From Sulfurospirillum sp. 1612 (lineage in GTDB: Bacteria; Campylobacterota; Campylobacteria; Campylobacterales; Sulfurospirillaceae): DNA of 64,000 nucleotides. Every line of letters starts with the position of its first letter. The stretch's first letter is position 1. Under the pieces are notes generated by a model, which had not been told where the DNA came from, made no database searches, and saw only the letters and a list, made by a program, of their open reading frames with translations. Both the position numbers and the translations under genes were made by a program. The stretch spans positions 372,001 through 436,000 of the forward strand of contig NZ_CP140614.1 in NCBI RefSeq assembly GCF_036556685.1, written 5' to 3'. Below, piece by piece: positions 27,603-35,006 of the stretch.

Positions 27603-28526
27603 ATGGCAACCTATGCTTGTGGGCATATAAACCCCGATTCAGATTCAATTTGTAGTGCGATTGCGCTTTCATATCTTAAAACACAACTTAAAGAACCTTG
27701 TATCCCAGCACGTCAGGGCGAACTCAATCCAGAGACTGAGTTTATCCTCAATAAATTTGGTTTTGAAAAACCCGTGTTAAAAACAGAATTTGCAGGAGAG
27801 AATCTCTATATTGTGGATTATTCTAATTCACTTGAAGCACCTAAAGATGTCAAAGAAGCGACAATAAAAGGGATTATCGATCACCATAAATTGGGCGATT
27901 TGACGACTTCAACACCGCTTGAGTGTTGGATTAGACCTGTGGGATGTACCAATACGATTATTAAAGAGATGTATGATTATCATCAAGTAGAAATTCCTAA
28001 AGATATTGCAGGAATTATGTGTTGTGCTATTCTTTCAGATACGGTCATTTTCAAATCGCCAACGTGTACGAAAATCGACACAAAAGCGTGCAAAGCATTG
28101 GCAAAAATTGCAGGAATCGAAGATGTACGCGCACTTGGCATGGAGCTATTTATCGCAAAATCAGCCATCAAAGGAGCGACACCGCGAGATTTGATTAAGC
28201 GCGATTTCAAAGATTTTGAGATGCATGGCCATAAAGTCGGCATTGGACAATTGGAAGTGGTGGACCTTAGCACCTTTGATGCGATGAAAGAGGATCTACT
28301 CGCGGATATGAAAGCGTTAAAAGAAGAGGGCGACAGACATACGGTTATCTTGCTGTTGACCGATATCCTCAAAGAGGGTTCACAACTACTTTGTGTGAGT
28401 GATGATGCGACGATTATCGAAAATGCCTTTGGTGCGACACTTCAAGATTCACAAGTCTGGCTTCCAAAAGTATTGAGTCGAAAAAAACAAGTGACTCCAC
28501 CACTAGAAGCTGCCTTTAACCAATAA
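27603..28526 (+). CDS. ppaC: Manganese-dependent inorganic pyrophosphatase (family II)
   Basis: DHH-family cytosolic enzyme that hydrolyses pyrophosphate and so drives biosynthetic reactions. The 307-residue protein has the metal-binding GHINPDSDS (about 8-16), the Asp of YIVDYSN (about 75), the DHH motif in IIDHHKLGD (about 97-105) and the C-terminal DHHA2 domain with SRKKQVTPPLE, the substrate-binding SRKKQ. It is flanked by its own promoter and terminator and looks like an independent gene between respiratory modules. Confidence 0.96.
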   Translation: MATYACGHINPDSDSICSAIALSYLKTQLKEPCIPARQGELNPETEFILNKFGFEKPVLKTEFAGENLYIVDYSNSLEAPKDVKEATIKGIIDHHKLGDLTTSTPLECWIRPVGCTNTIIKEMYDYHQVEIPKDIAGIMCCAILSDTVIFKSPTCTKIDTKACKALAKIAGIEDVRALGMELFIAKSAIKGATPRDLIKRDFKDFEMHGHKVGIGQLEVVDLSTFDAMKEDLLADMKALKEEGDRHTVILLLTDILKEGSQLLCVSDDATIIENAFGATLQDSQVWLPKVLSRKKQVTPPLEAAFNQ

Positions 28527-28535
28527 TAAACAATA

Positions 28536-28560
28536 AGATAGATGGCGCTGTCATCTATCT
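28536..28560 (+). terminator. Intrinsic terminator of ppaC
   Basis: AGATAGATG (28536-28544) and CATCTATCT (28552-28560) form a perfect 9-bp stem with a 7-base loop, followed by a C/T-rich tail. Confidence 0.75.
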
Positions 28561-28596
28561 CCTTCTCTCACCACTCCTTCAACAAATCCTTTTAAA

Positions 28597-28618
28597 TGTA
28601 AAGAAATTGTAAAGAAAT
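28597..28618 (+). promoter_or_regulatory. Tandem 11-bp repeat, CpxR-box-like site
   Basis: TGTAAAGAAAT occurs twice without a gap (28597-28607 and 28608-28618), which gives GTAAA-N6-GTAAA. OmpR-family regulators bind direct repeats spaced one helical turn, and the enterobacterial CpxR consensus is GTAAA-N(4-8)-GTAAA. TTGACA at 28631-28636, a possible -35 box, lies 12 bases downstream. The operon that follows ends with an OmpR-type regulator and kinase, so autoregulation is likely but is inference. Confidence 0.6.
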
Positions 28619-28677
28619 GTCTTTTGATTCTTGACAGATAGTGCTTATTATTTCAGTATCAATTTAAAAGGAAGGTG

Positions 28678-29094
28678 ATGAAAAAAATAATTCTAAGCAC
28701 GACTCTGTTGAGTGCAGTACTCAGTGCTGCGACGTTTAATGCGCCGATGCAAGCGTACATCAATGATTTAAAAGTACAAGCAAAAGCACAAGAGAGCCAT
28801 TTTGTAGATTTTGATGCTAAAAGAGGGGCAGAAATTTTTACCAGTACACATATTGGTAAAAGAGGGACTAAAATGTCTTGCACGAGTTGCCATACCATAG
28901 ATTTGAGACAAGAAGGCAAAAATGAACGGACCAATAAAATACTCAAACCCCTCGCTCCTTCAGCTAATCCTGAGCGTTTAACACAGGTGCGTGATGTCAA
29001 AAAATGGCTAAGGCGAAATTTCAATGATGTGTACAACCGCGTTGGAACGGCCAAAGAAAAAGGCGACGTTTTATATTACATCAATTCAAAATAA
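28678..29094 (+). CDS. SHP-like (DUF1924) monohaem cytochrome c
   Basis: Secreted cytochrome: signal peptide at about 1-18, then one haem site CTSCH near residues 68-72. The C-terminal segment WLRRNFNDVYNR (about 110-121) matches the DUF1924/SHP family, in which an Asn near this place is the displaceable haem ligand, allowing oxygen or NO to bind; which Asn does so here is inferred. ATG 28678 is preferred to GTG 28675 because AAGGA lies 5 bases before it. SHP genes are usually linked to a dihaem cytochrome (DHC) and a cytochrome b561, exactly as here. Confidence 0.82.
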   Translation: MKKIILSTTLLSAVLSAATFNAPMQAYINDLKVQAKAQESHFVDFDAKRGAEIFTSTHIGKRGTKMSCTSCHTIDLRQEGKNERTNKILKPLAPSANPERLTQVRDVKKWLRRNFNDVYNRVGTAKEKGDVLYYINSK

Positions 29095-29106
29095 AAAGGA
29101 GTGCAC

Positions 29107-29601
29107 ATGAAGAAAGTAGTATGGTCGGGAATTTTATTATCAAGTTTACTGTGTGCTGCTGGAGTCCAACCGGTTCATGATAGCACATATATCAAAGAGT
29201 GTGGCAGTTGTCATTTTGCATTTCAACCCGGGTTATTGCCCCAGCGCTCTTGGAAAAAGATTATGAATAATTTAGAAAATCATTTTGATACCGATGCGAG
29301 TTTAGATGAAAAGAGTCGTAGTTATTTATTAAAATATATGGTGACCCATTCGAGTAATCATGCGATGGAATATAAAAGAAGTCGAAAAATCACTTACTCC
29401 ATTGCGCCCAATCAGACGCCTATTCAAGTTACAAAGACACCGTATTTCATCCGAAAACATCGCCGTATCAAGCCTCGTATGATCACGCAAAAGGAGGTGG
29501 GAAGTATTAGTAATTGTACCGCTTGTCATGCGGGAGCAAAAAGTGGTGATTATGGAGAACATGCCGTGAAAATACCAAATTATAGGAATTATGATGACTA
29601 A
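29107..29601 (+). CDS. Dihaem cytochrome c (DHC family)
   Basis: A 164-residue periplasmic protein with a signal peptide (about 1-18) and two haem sites, CGSCH near 34-38 and CTACH near 140-144, with the DHC-type segment LLPQRSW...LENHFDTDASLD between them. DHC passes electrons to SHP. The ATG at 29107, 5 bases after AGGAG, is favoured over GTG 29101. The end overlaps the cytochrome b561 gene by 11 bases. The C-terminal domain of that next gene is a second copy of this fold. Confidence 0.87.
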   Translation: MKKVVWSGILLSSLLCAAGVQPVHDSTYIKECGSCHFAFQPGLLPQRSWKKIMNNLENHFDTDASLDEKSRSYLLKYMVTHSSNHAMEYKRSRKITYSIAPNQTPIQVTKTPYFIRKHRRIKPRMITQKEVGSISNCTACHAGAKSGDYGEHAVKIPNYRNYDD

Positions 29602-30712
29602 GAGTTATGTCTGGCCATGGGTGAACCGGCTCTCCCATCTGTTGTTGATTGTATTTTTGGCAACGGCGTATTTGATAGGAGATTATAAAAAATTAGCAGA
29701 TTATCATGTTGCTTTTGGTTATGCTTTGGGTGTGGTTTTTGTGTTTCGTATTATCTGGGGGTTTGTGGGACCACGATATTCTAAGTTTAAAGATTTTAAC
29801 TTTAATTTAGCCGATCTCAAAGCGTATCTACTCTCTCCTTTTCGCAAAGGCAAACCTTATATTGGGCATAATCCAGCATCAAGTTATGCCATTATCGGCA
29901 TGATTTTGCTGACATTCTTGACGATTGTTTTCGGAGTTTTGACGCAAGGAATTGAAAAAAATCATGGGATTTTATCATTGTTACATAATGCTTATTTTGA
30001 ACATATGGAGCTTTTTTCCCATTTGCATGAATTTTTCGCCAATGCTTTGATTGCTTTGATTGGTATCCATATTGCCGGCACACTCATCGATAAATTTATC
30101 AAAAAAGGTGATGCCATTGATGCGATGGTAAATGGCTATAAAAAAACTAAGACACATGTGAGTGTGAGATTAAATATTTGGCAAAAGTTATTTGCGATTC
30201 TTTGGATTGGTGTCTCACTTTTTACTTTGTATTATATGCTTGCTACCAAAGACAATATGTGGATCGCCAGTGCGAATATAAAACAAGATTATGCTCAGTT
30301 ACATCAGGATTTTAGTAAAGAGTGCGGGAGTTGTCATATCACGTACCCGCCTTTTTTACTTCCTAAAAGCTCATGGGTGTCGATGATGGAACATCTTGAT
30401 AATCACTTTGGTGAGGATGCAAGCCTTGATGAGATAAGCAAAAATTCTATCATGGCATTCTTGAGTCAAAATAGTGCAGAACACTCAACACAAGAGGCGG
30501 CTTTTAAAATTCTAAAAAGTATGGAACAAAACAGTACAATAATCGCTATCACAGAAACTCCATACTGGAAACATCGCCACCGAAAGATCAAAAAAGAGGT
30601 TTTTGCGAGTGCTGAGGTCAAAAGCAAGGCCAATTGCAAAGCTTGTCATAGTGGGATACAAAACGGTATAATTGAAGATAATAGGATTCACATACCAAGG
30701 AGCGAAGGATGA
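29591..30712 (+). CDS. Cytochrome b561 fused to a dihaem cytochrome c (DHC) domain
   Basis: A 373-residue fusion. The first about 220 residues are a four- to five-helix cytochrome b561 with candidate haem histidines (for example His16 in NRLSH, His near 137 in EHMELFSHLHEF and His in IGIHIAGT near 157). After another helix (about 200-218) follows a periplasmic domain that repeats the free DHC: CGSCH near 240-250, LLPKSSW, DNHFGEDASLD, and CKACH near 350. The protein should oxidise quinol and pass electrons directly to its own haem c domain and then to the free cytochromes. Overlaps the genes on both sides. Confidence 0.87.
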   Translation: MMTKSYVWPWVNRLSHLLLIVFLATAYLIGDYKKLADYHVAFGYALGVVFVFRIIWGFVGPRYSKFKDFNFNLADLKAYLLSPFRKGKPYIGHNPASSYAIIGMILLTFLTIVFGVLTQGIEKNHGILSLLHNAYFEHMELFSHLHEFFANALIALIGIHIAGTLIDKFIKKGDAIDAMVNGYKKTKTHVSVRLNIWQKLFAILWIGVSLFTLYYMLATKDNMWIASANIKQDYAQLHQDFSKECGSCHITYPPFLLPKSSWVSMMEHLDNHFGEDASLDEISKNSIMAFLSQNSAEHSTQEAAFKILKSMEQNSTIIAITETPYWKHRHRKIKKEVFASAEVKSKANCKACHSGIQNGIIEDNRIHIPRSEG

Positions 30713-31104
30713 TATTACGATGCTTGATAGTGCTGACTTTGATTTTTGGAACCCTACAGGCGGATGATCATAAACATCACAAAGATTATCATCACTATTT
30801 TAGTAAAGATTTGACCTATTTACATCTCAGCAAAAAACAAGAACATGAGATGAAAAAAGTTCTCAAAGAGTATCGCCATCAAGCCAAAAAATTTCGTAAA
30901 TCACGAGAAAAGATGTCAGATAAAAAAGAGAGACTTTTTTTAAATGATACATTTGATGCGCACAAGCTGAAAGCCATCAATCAAGAACTTTGGAATCAAG
31001 CATTTGAGGTGGAGGTAGAGTTTTTGAAGCATGTTCATGATATTTTAACACCCACACAAAGAGCCGCATTTGCAAAATATAGTGACGCATGGAATGTAGA
31101 ATGA
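30709..31104 (+). CDS. CpxP/Spy-like periplasmic protein (LTxxQ)
   Basis: A 131-residue, highly charged helical protein with a signal peptide (about 1-18), a His-rich start of the mature part (DDHKHHKDYHHYF) and a C-terminal ILTPTQRAAF segment, the LTxxQ motif of CpxP, Spy and CnrX/ZraP-type periplasmic chaperone/sensors. The His cluster may bind metal. In enterobacteria CpxP restrains the sensor CpxA; here the gene lies directly before a CpxR/CpxA-like pair, overlapping the regulator start (ATGA), so a similar control loop is plausible. Confidence 0.78.
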   Translation: MILRCLIVLTLIFGTLQADDHKHHKDYHHYFSKDLTYLHLSKKQEHEMKKVLKEYRHQAKKFRKSREKMSDKKERLFLNDTFDAHKLKAINQELWNQAFEVEVEFLKHVHDILTPTQRAAFAKYSDAWNVE

Positions 31105-31772
31105 AGATTTTGCTCATCGAAGACGATTTGGATATGCAAGAACTGTTGATAGATTATCTGAAACATTACGATTATGAAGTCATCGCGTATGCAAGTCCTT
31201 TGTCGGCAATCAAAGCATTAAAGGCACCCTCAAGTGATTATCATTTGGTCGTTTTAGATTTGATGCTACCCGAACTTGATGGTTTTGATGTGTGTCAGCG
31301 GATTCGAGAAAAAAGCGATATTCCTATCATTATATCCAGTGCAAGGGGTAATCTTGGGGATAAAATCGTAGCATTTGATTATGGGGCGGATGATTATCTT
31401 GCAAAACCCTATGAGCCAAGGGAGTTGGTGATGCGAATGAATGCGATTTTGAGAAGAGTCACCCACAAAGTACATGTGAAAAAAGTCGGAGAATTTGAAA
31501 TTGATGAGGATAAAATGCAGATTTCTCAAGAGCATACAGTCTTAAATTTGACGAAAATAGAGTATGAGATTTTCTCATTATTTCTGAATAATCCTAATAA
31601 AATCTTATCGCGTGAAAGTATCGCCAATTATCTTGGCAGTGATTATCACAACATCAAAGATCGTGCCATTGATATGCATATTAGTAACATTCGTAATAAA
31701 ATTTTTGATGATTCAAAATCAGCAAAATACATCAAATCAGTCTGGGGAATTGGGTACAAATTCATTGGATAA
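31101..31772 (+). CDS. OmpR/PhoB-family response regulator
   Basis: Receiver domain (about 1-118) with acidic pocket IEDD (6-9), phospho-acceptor Asp in LDLMLPELDG near 51-53 and Lys in AKPYEP near 102, then a winged-helix DNA-binding domain (about 130-222) with the C-terminal SVWGIGYKF hairpin. ATG 31101 overlaps the CpxP-like stop (ATGA) and gives 223 residues; an ATG 12 bases upstream is less likely. The kinase follows directly. It is the best candidate for binding the tandem GTAAA repeat at the head of this operon. Confidence 0.93.
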   Translation: MKILLIEDDLDMQELLIDYLKHYDYEVIAYASPLSAIKALKAPSSDYHLVVLDLMLPELDGFDVCQRIREKSDIPIIISSARGNLGDKIVAFDYGADDYLAKPYEPRELVMRMNAILRRVTHKVHVKKVGEFEIDEDKMQISQEHTVLNLTKIEYEIFSLFLNNPNKILSRESIANYLGSDYHNIKDRAIDMHISNIRNKIFDDSKSAKYIKSVWGIGYKFIG

Positions 31773-31791
31773 ATTAACAAAATTTTGGGAT

Positions 31792-33009
31792 ATGAGTCTC
31801 TTTAAAAAAGTCTTTATTCTTTTTTGTATTAGCATGGCTATCATGTTTTTTCTCTCGAGCAAAACCAATCAAATTACCAATGAAAAAATCGCATTGATTT
31901 ACAAAAATAAATACATTGAATCCTCCAAAGTCTTTTTAGATTATATGATCAATGGTGATATGCAAGGCCTCGCCAAACGTGCCCGTGAATTACAGTATGA
32001 GCGTAGAAAAATAGAGCACCTTCAAGATAAAAAAGTTGTTTATGAGCATAAGGTAGCCTTTGGTGATGTAAAAATCTTCCAAACTTCAGAAGGATATCTA
32101 CTCTATATGCAATATTTGGACGATCAAGTGCTCTATTATGATCAAAGCCAACATAATGAAATACAGCAAAAGGCACAATTAAATTATTTGATTATTGCAG
32201 ATATCTTACTTTTAATAGCAATCTTTTTGATTTTTATGCGGATGCTAAGTCCCCTAAAGAAGATTTCCAATGCGATAGAAGAGTTTGGTAGTGGGGATTA
32301 CTCTCTACGATTGCCTGAGCGCAAAAAGCATGATGAAATCTCAAAAGTTGTCAAAAAATTCAATGCGATGGCTACAAACCTAGAACACCTTATGGAGTCT
32401 AGAAACCAATTATTGCGCGATATTAGTCATGAGCTCCGCACGCCAATTTCCAAGGCGCTTTTATCGTTGGAGATGATGGAAGAGGGGAAATATAAGGTTA
32501 TTTTGAAGCGCTCCATCCAACAAATCGACAAACTCACCAATGATCTTTTGGAGGTTGAGCGACTCAACTCTGATAATCTTGTGTTGAACCTTCAAATATA
32601 TCCCATCAACTCAATACTAGCAGAAGCACTCTCTAAGATATTAATCGATGATGATGCTGATCTTCAGATTGATGTGCCTGAGCCTTTTAGTTGTGAAGTG
32701 GATCTCAATTACATCGCAATTGCTATCAAAAATCTGATTGACAATGCCCTAAAATATCGTACGCATGGAAAAGTCGAAATTCTAGTAAAAAATACCTCGA
32801 TTGCTATTAAAAACTTTGGAATACCTTTAGAGCGTGATTTGGAGTATTATATGCAAACCTTCACTCAAGAGGAATCTTCACGAAACATTGCAGGATATGG
32901 TTTGGGTCTGAATATTGTGAAACGTATTTTAGAACACCACCAATTAACGCTACAGTATTATCATGATAGAGGACAAAATGTTTTCATTATAAAATTTCAT
33001 GATATATAA
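31792..33009 (+). CDS. Membrane sensor histidine kinase (CpxA/ArsS-like)
   Basis: About 405 residues: first helix (about 5-22), a short periplasmic loop (about 25-125), second helix (about 130-152), HAMP (about 153-205), DHp with the phospho-His in DISHELRTPISKALLS (about 212) and a HATPase domain with N box NLIDNALKYR and GYGLGLNIVKRI. The start is uncertain: ATG 31792 puts the first helix at the N terminus; TTG 31765, overlapping the regulator's end, would add nine residues. The small periplasmic domain may sense the CpxP-like protein, a redox state or a metal; this is inference. Confidence 0.9.
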   Translation: MSLFKKVFILFCISMAIMFFLSSKTNQITNEKIALIYKNKYIESSKVFLDYMINGDMQGLAKRARELQYERRKIEHLQDKKVVYEHKVAFGDVKIFQTSEGYLLYMQYLDDQVLYYDQSQHNEIQQKAQLNYLIIADILLLIAIFLIFMRMLSPLKKISNAIEEFGSGDYSLRLPERKKHDEISKVVKKFNAMATNLEHLMESRNQLLRDISHELRTPISKALLSLEMMEEGKYKVILKRSIQQIDKLTNDLLEVERLNSDNLVLNLQIYPINSILAEALSKILIDDDADLQIDVPEPFSCEVDLNYIAIAIKNLIDNALKYRTHGKVEILVKNTSIAIKNFGIPLERDLEYYMQTFTQEESSRNIAGYGLGLNIVKRILEHHQLTLQYYHDRGQNVFIIKFHDI

Positions 33010-33018
33010 TGGTATAAT
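33005..33018 (+). promoter_or_regulatory. Probable promoter of the small-subunit gene
   Basis: Two TATAAT hexamers (33005-33010 and 33013-33018) overlap the end of the kinase gene, 31-39 bases before the next start; GAGGAAG precedes that ATG. It allows the detached Ehr small subunit to be expressed apart from the cytochrome operon. Confidence 0.5.
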
Positions 33019-33048
33019 GGCAAAAAATCAGATAACAAAGAGGAAGCG

Positions 33049-33567
33049 ATGATCAAATTTTGGCAGCGAAGAGCCAAGAACAAAATTTTGACAGAATGTT
33101 TAGAGTTCGATACAGAACTTGACGCGATTAAAAAGTCAATCAAAGATCACATTAAAAGAAAATTTGCCGGAAGTCTTGCTATCCGAATGGTCGATAGTGG
33201 CAGTTGTAATGCCTGTGAGGCTGAATGCAACGCCTTGTCAAATCCCTACTATGATCTTGAACGATTGGGAATCTATTTTGTAGCGAGCCCCCGACATGCT
33301 GATGTGATGTTGATTAGTGGAGTGATGAGTGTGAATATGTACCATCATGTTCTCAATGCCTATCGTCAGATGCCAGAACCCAAGTGGGTTGTCAGTGTTG
33401 GAGATTGTCCTAATATGGAAGCGCCGTTTGAGGAGACTTTTGCGATTAAAGCACCCATAGCGCAGCATATTGAAGTGTTTCATCACATCCCTGGTTGTCC
33501 TCCTGAGCCCAAAATGATTATTCGTGGATTGTTAGATTTTTTAAAAAAATTGGAGAAAAATACATGA
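33049..33567 (+). CDS. NuoB/HyfI-like Fe-S small subunit (Ehr complex)
   Basis: The 172-residue protein is the counterpart of HyfI/HycG/NuoB, carrying the [4Fe-4S] cluster next to the large subunit. It has SGSCNACEAEC (about 50-60), YDLERLGI, SPRHADVMLI, VGDC near 122 and HIPGCPPEP near 150, so the cluster ligands are intact although the partner's Ni site is lost. In other Hyf/Ehr operons this gene is beside the large-subunit gene; here it is about 5.5 kb away, behind ppaC and the cytochrome-Cpx operon. Overlaps the following membrane-protein gene by 4 bases (ATGA). No HyfH/NuoI-like ferredoxin subunit is encoded nearby. Confidence 0.87.
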   Translation: MIKFWQRRAKNKILTECLEFDTELDAIKKSIKDHIKRKFAGSLAIRMVDSGSCNACEAECNALSNPYYDLERLGIYFVASPRHADVMLISGVMSVNMYHHVLNAYRQMPEPKWVVSVGDCPNMEAPFEETFAIKAPIAQHIEVFHHIPGCPPEPKMIIRGLLDFLKKLEKNT

Positions 33568-34091
33568 TACAAGAACTGTTTGCAAGCTACCGTGTGGAGA
33601 TTACTTTTTTGCACATTATTAGTGCGGTGATATGGGTAGGAGGGATGATTGTGATGCGTTATAGCGCTCATTACTCTTTTCAAAATATCGAACAAGCGGA
33701 TATCCGACTCAAAAGTGCCCTATATGCCCTCAAACGACTTTTTATATTGGTGTCACCTTTTATCGTGATTTTGTTAGTCACCGCTATAATTATGTCAGTA
33801 GGACTGGGATTTAGAGATGCCGCGCTGGACAAATCGGGTCAGGTTATCAATAGCAGTGCGATGCATGTTTACAATCTGATTCATGTTAAAGAGAGTATTT
33901 GGACCATTATGACGCTCAATTATCTTGCTATGGTATTGATACGCAATAATGCCCAAAAGCTTTTAAACCAGCATGATCTCGCAGGTGCCAAAAAGAGAGC
34001 CACATATATTTCTAGTTATATGGTCCCCTTTAATATTGTCCTTGGGATTATTGCAATCTTCATGGGCGTTTTTTTACGGAATTTATACTAG
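33564..34091 (+). CDS. Four-helix membrane protein (CopD/HemJ-like, possible b-type haem)
   Basis: A 175-residue protein with four predicted helices. Conserved-looking His residues fall in or near helices: LHIISAVIWVGG (about 17-28), SAHY (about 37) and LIHVKESIW (about 112-120), a pattern seen in CopD, HemJ and related membrane proteins, some of which bind haem. It is translationally coupled to the Ehr small subunit, suggesting a membrane partner or anchor. Exact family and haem binding are not certain. It converges on tyrA with only one base between the stops. Confidence 0.6.
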   Translation: MIQELFASYRVEITFLHIISAVIWVGGMIVMRYSAHYSFQNIEQADIRLKSALYALKRLFILVSPFIVILLVTAIIMSVGLGFRDAALDKSGQVINSSAMHVYNLIHVKESIWTIMTLNYLAMVLIRNNAQKLLNQHDLAGAKKRATYISSYMVPFNIVLGIIAIFMGVFLRNLY

Positions 34092-34092
34092 A

Positions 34093-34920
34093 TTATAAAA
34101 TCTTATGAAGGGTGGTGGCTTTGCCCATCCATCCTTCTAATTCAGTCCAATTTTCCTCTTGGACCATTTTCTTACATCGGTCTAATTCTTGCTCAAAAAC
34201 CTCTAAAGATTTTAGAAGATTGTCTCTATTTTGTTTAAAAATATCAGCCCACATCAATGGGGATGATTTTGCGACACGACTCATATCTTTGAATCCTCCC
34301 GCTGCTAGAATGAGGATACTTTTGGGGTCTTCTTGACTCATGACAGAATTAGCAAGTGCATAACTAATCGCATGAGGAAGATGAGAAATAAACGCGGCAT
34401 GTTTATCATGATTGACAGGATTCATAAATACAATCTTCATCCCAATATGTGAAAATAACTGGACGGCCCGATCTTTGTGAACCGCGCCACTGTGTTCCAT
34501 ATCACACAATACGACGACTTTATCATGATAGAGTTCTTCGATGGCTGCACTGGGTCCAAACTTCTCTGTTCCGGTCATCGGGTGTGCGGCGACGAGGTTT
34601 TCTCGAATCTCTTTAGGAGTTTTTTCTATAATGAGTGCTTTGGTGCCCCCTAAATCTACAATGGTCGTGTTTTTGGGGACATCTTTTAAATCTTGCAGTA
34701 CTTTGATAATGGCCTCAACAGGGATTGCTAAGAAAATGATATCGCATTGCTTAATCTCTTCAAACGATACGATTTCTTCTACAAGCCCAAATTTTAGGGC
34801 TTCTTCACAATGCGTGATATTGTGATCAAATCCAACAACCTTAGATACAAATTTGATATGTCTCAAAGCAAGGCCCAAGGAGCCACCCATCAATCCCAAT
34901 CCTACAATCCCAACTTTCAT
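34093..34920 (-). CDS. tyrA: Prephenate dehydrogenase
   Basis: NAD(P)-dependent oxidative decarboxylation of prephenate to 4-hydroxyphenylpyruvate in tyrosine synthesis. The 275-residue protein opens with the Rossmann motif VGLGLMGGSLG (5-15), has DLGGTKA (about 93-99), the catalytic His in HPMTGTE (about 115) and SHLPHAISYAL (about 180). No fused chorismate mutase or ACT domain. Divergent from bamA, as tyrA/bamA are in C. jejuni. Confidence 0.95.
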   Translation of the reverse strand: MKVGIVGLGLMGGSLGLALRHIKFVSKVVGFDHNITHCEEALKFGLVEEIVSFEEIKQCDIIFLAIPVEAIIKVLQDLKDVPKNTTIVDLGGTKALIIEKTPKEIRENLVAAHPMTGTEKFGPSAAIEELYHDKVVVLCDMEHSGAVHKDRAVQLFSHIGMKIVFMNPVNHDKHAAFISHLPHAISYALANSVMSQEDPKSILILAAGGFKDMSRVAKSSPLMWADIFKQNRDNLLKSLEVFEQELDRCKKMVQEENWTELEGWMGKATTLHKIL

Positions 34921-34956
34921 ATGTGACCTTTAACAAATAATTAATTCCAAAAATGG

Positions 34957-34987
34957 TATTATATCTTTTTTTTATCGTAATTAAAAT
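34957..34987 (+). promoter_or_regulatory. bamA promoter region
   Basis: TATTAT at 34957-34962 and TAAAAT at 34982-34987, separated by a T-run, are candidate -10 boxes in the 86-base gap between divergent tyrA and bamA. The choice between them cannot be made by eye. Confidence 0.4.
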
Positions 34988-35006
34988 ATGAAAAATAGGG
35001 TAGTGA

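Noticed and set aside
31612-31791. Long N-terminal extension of the Cpx-like kinase
   Set aside because: It overlaps the DNA-binding domain of the regulator by 160 bases and encodes low-complexity hydrophobic sequence; starts at 31765 or 31792 fit the normal domain plan.
33564-34091. HemJ (protoporphyrinogen oxidase) identity for the four-helix protein
   Set aside because: The His pattern at the first helix is similar, but the conserved Lys/Arg set of HemJ was not recognised, and the coupling to an Ehr subunit argues for another role.
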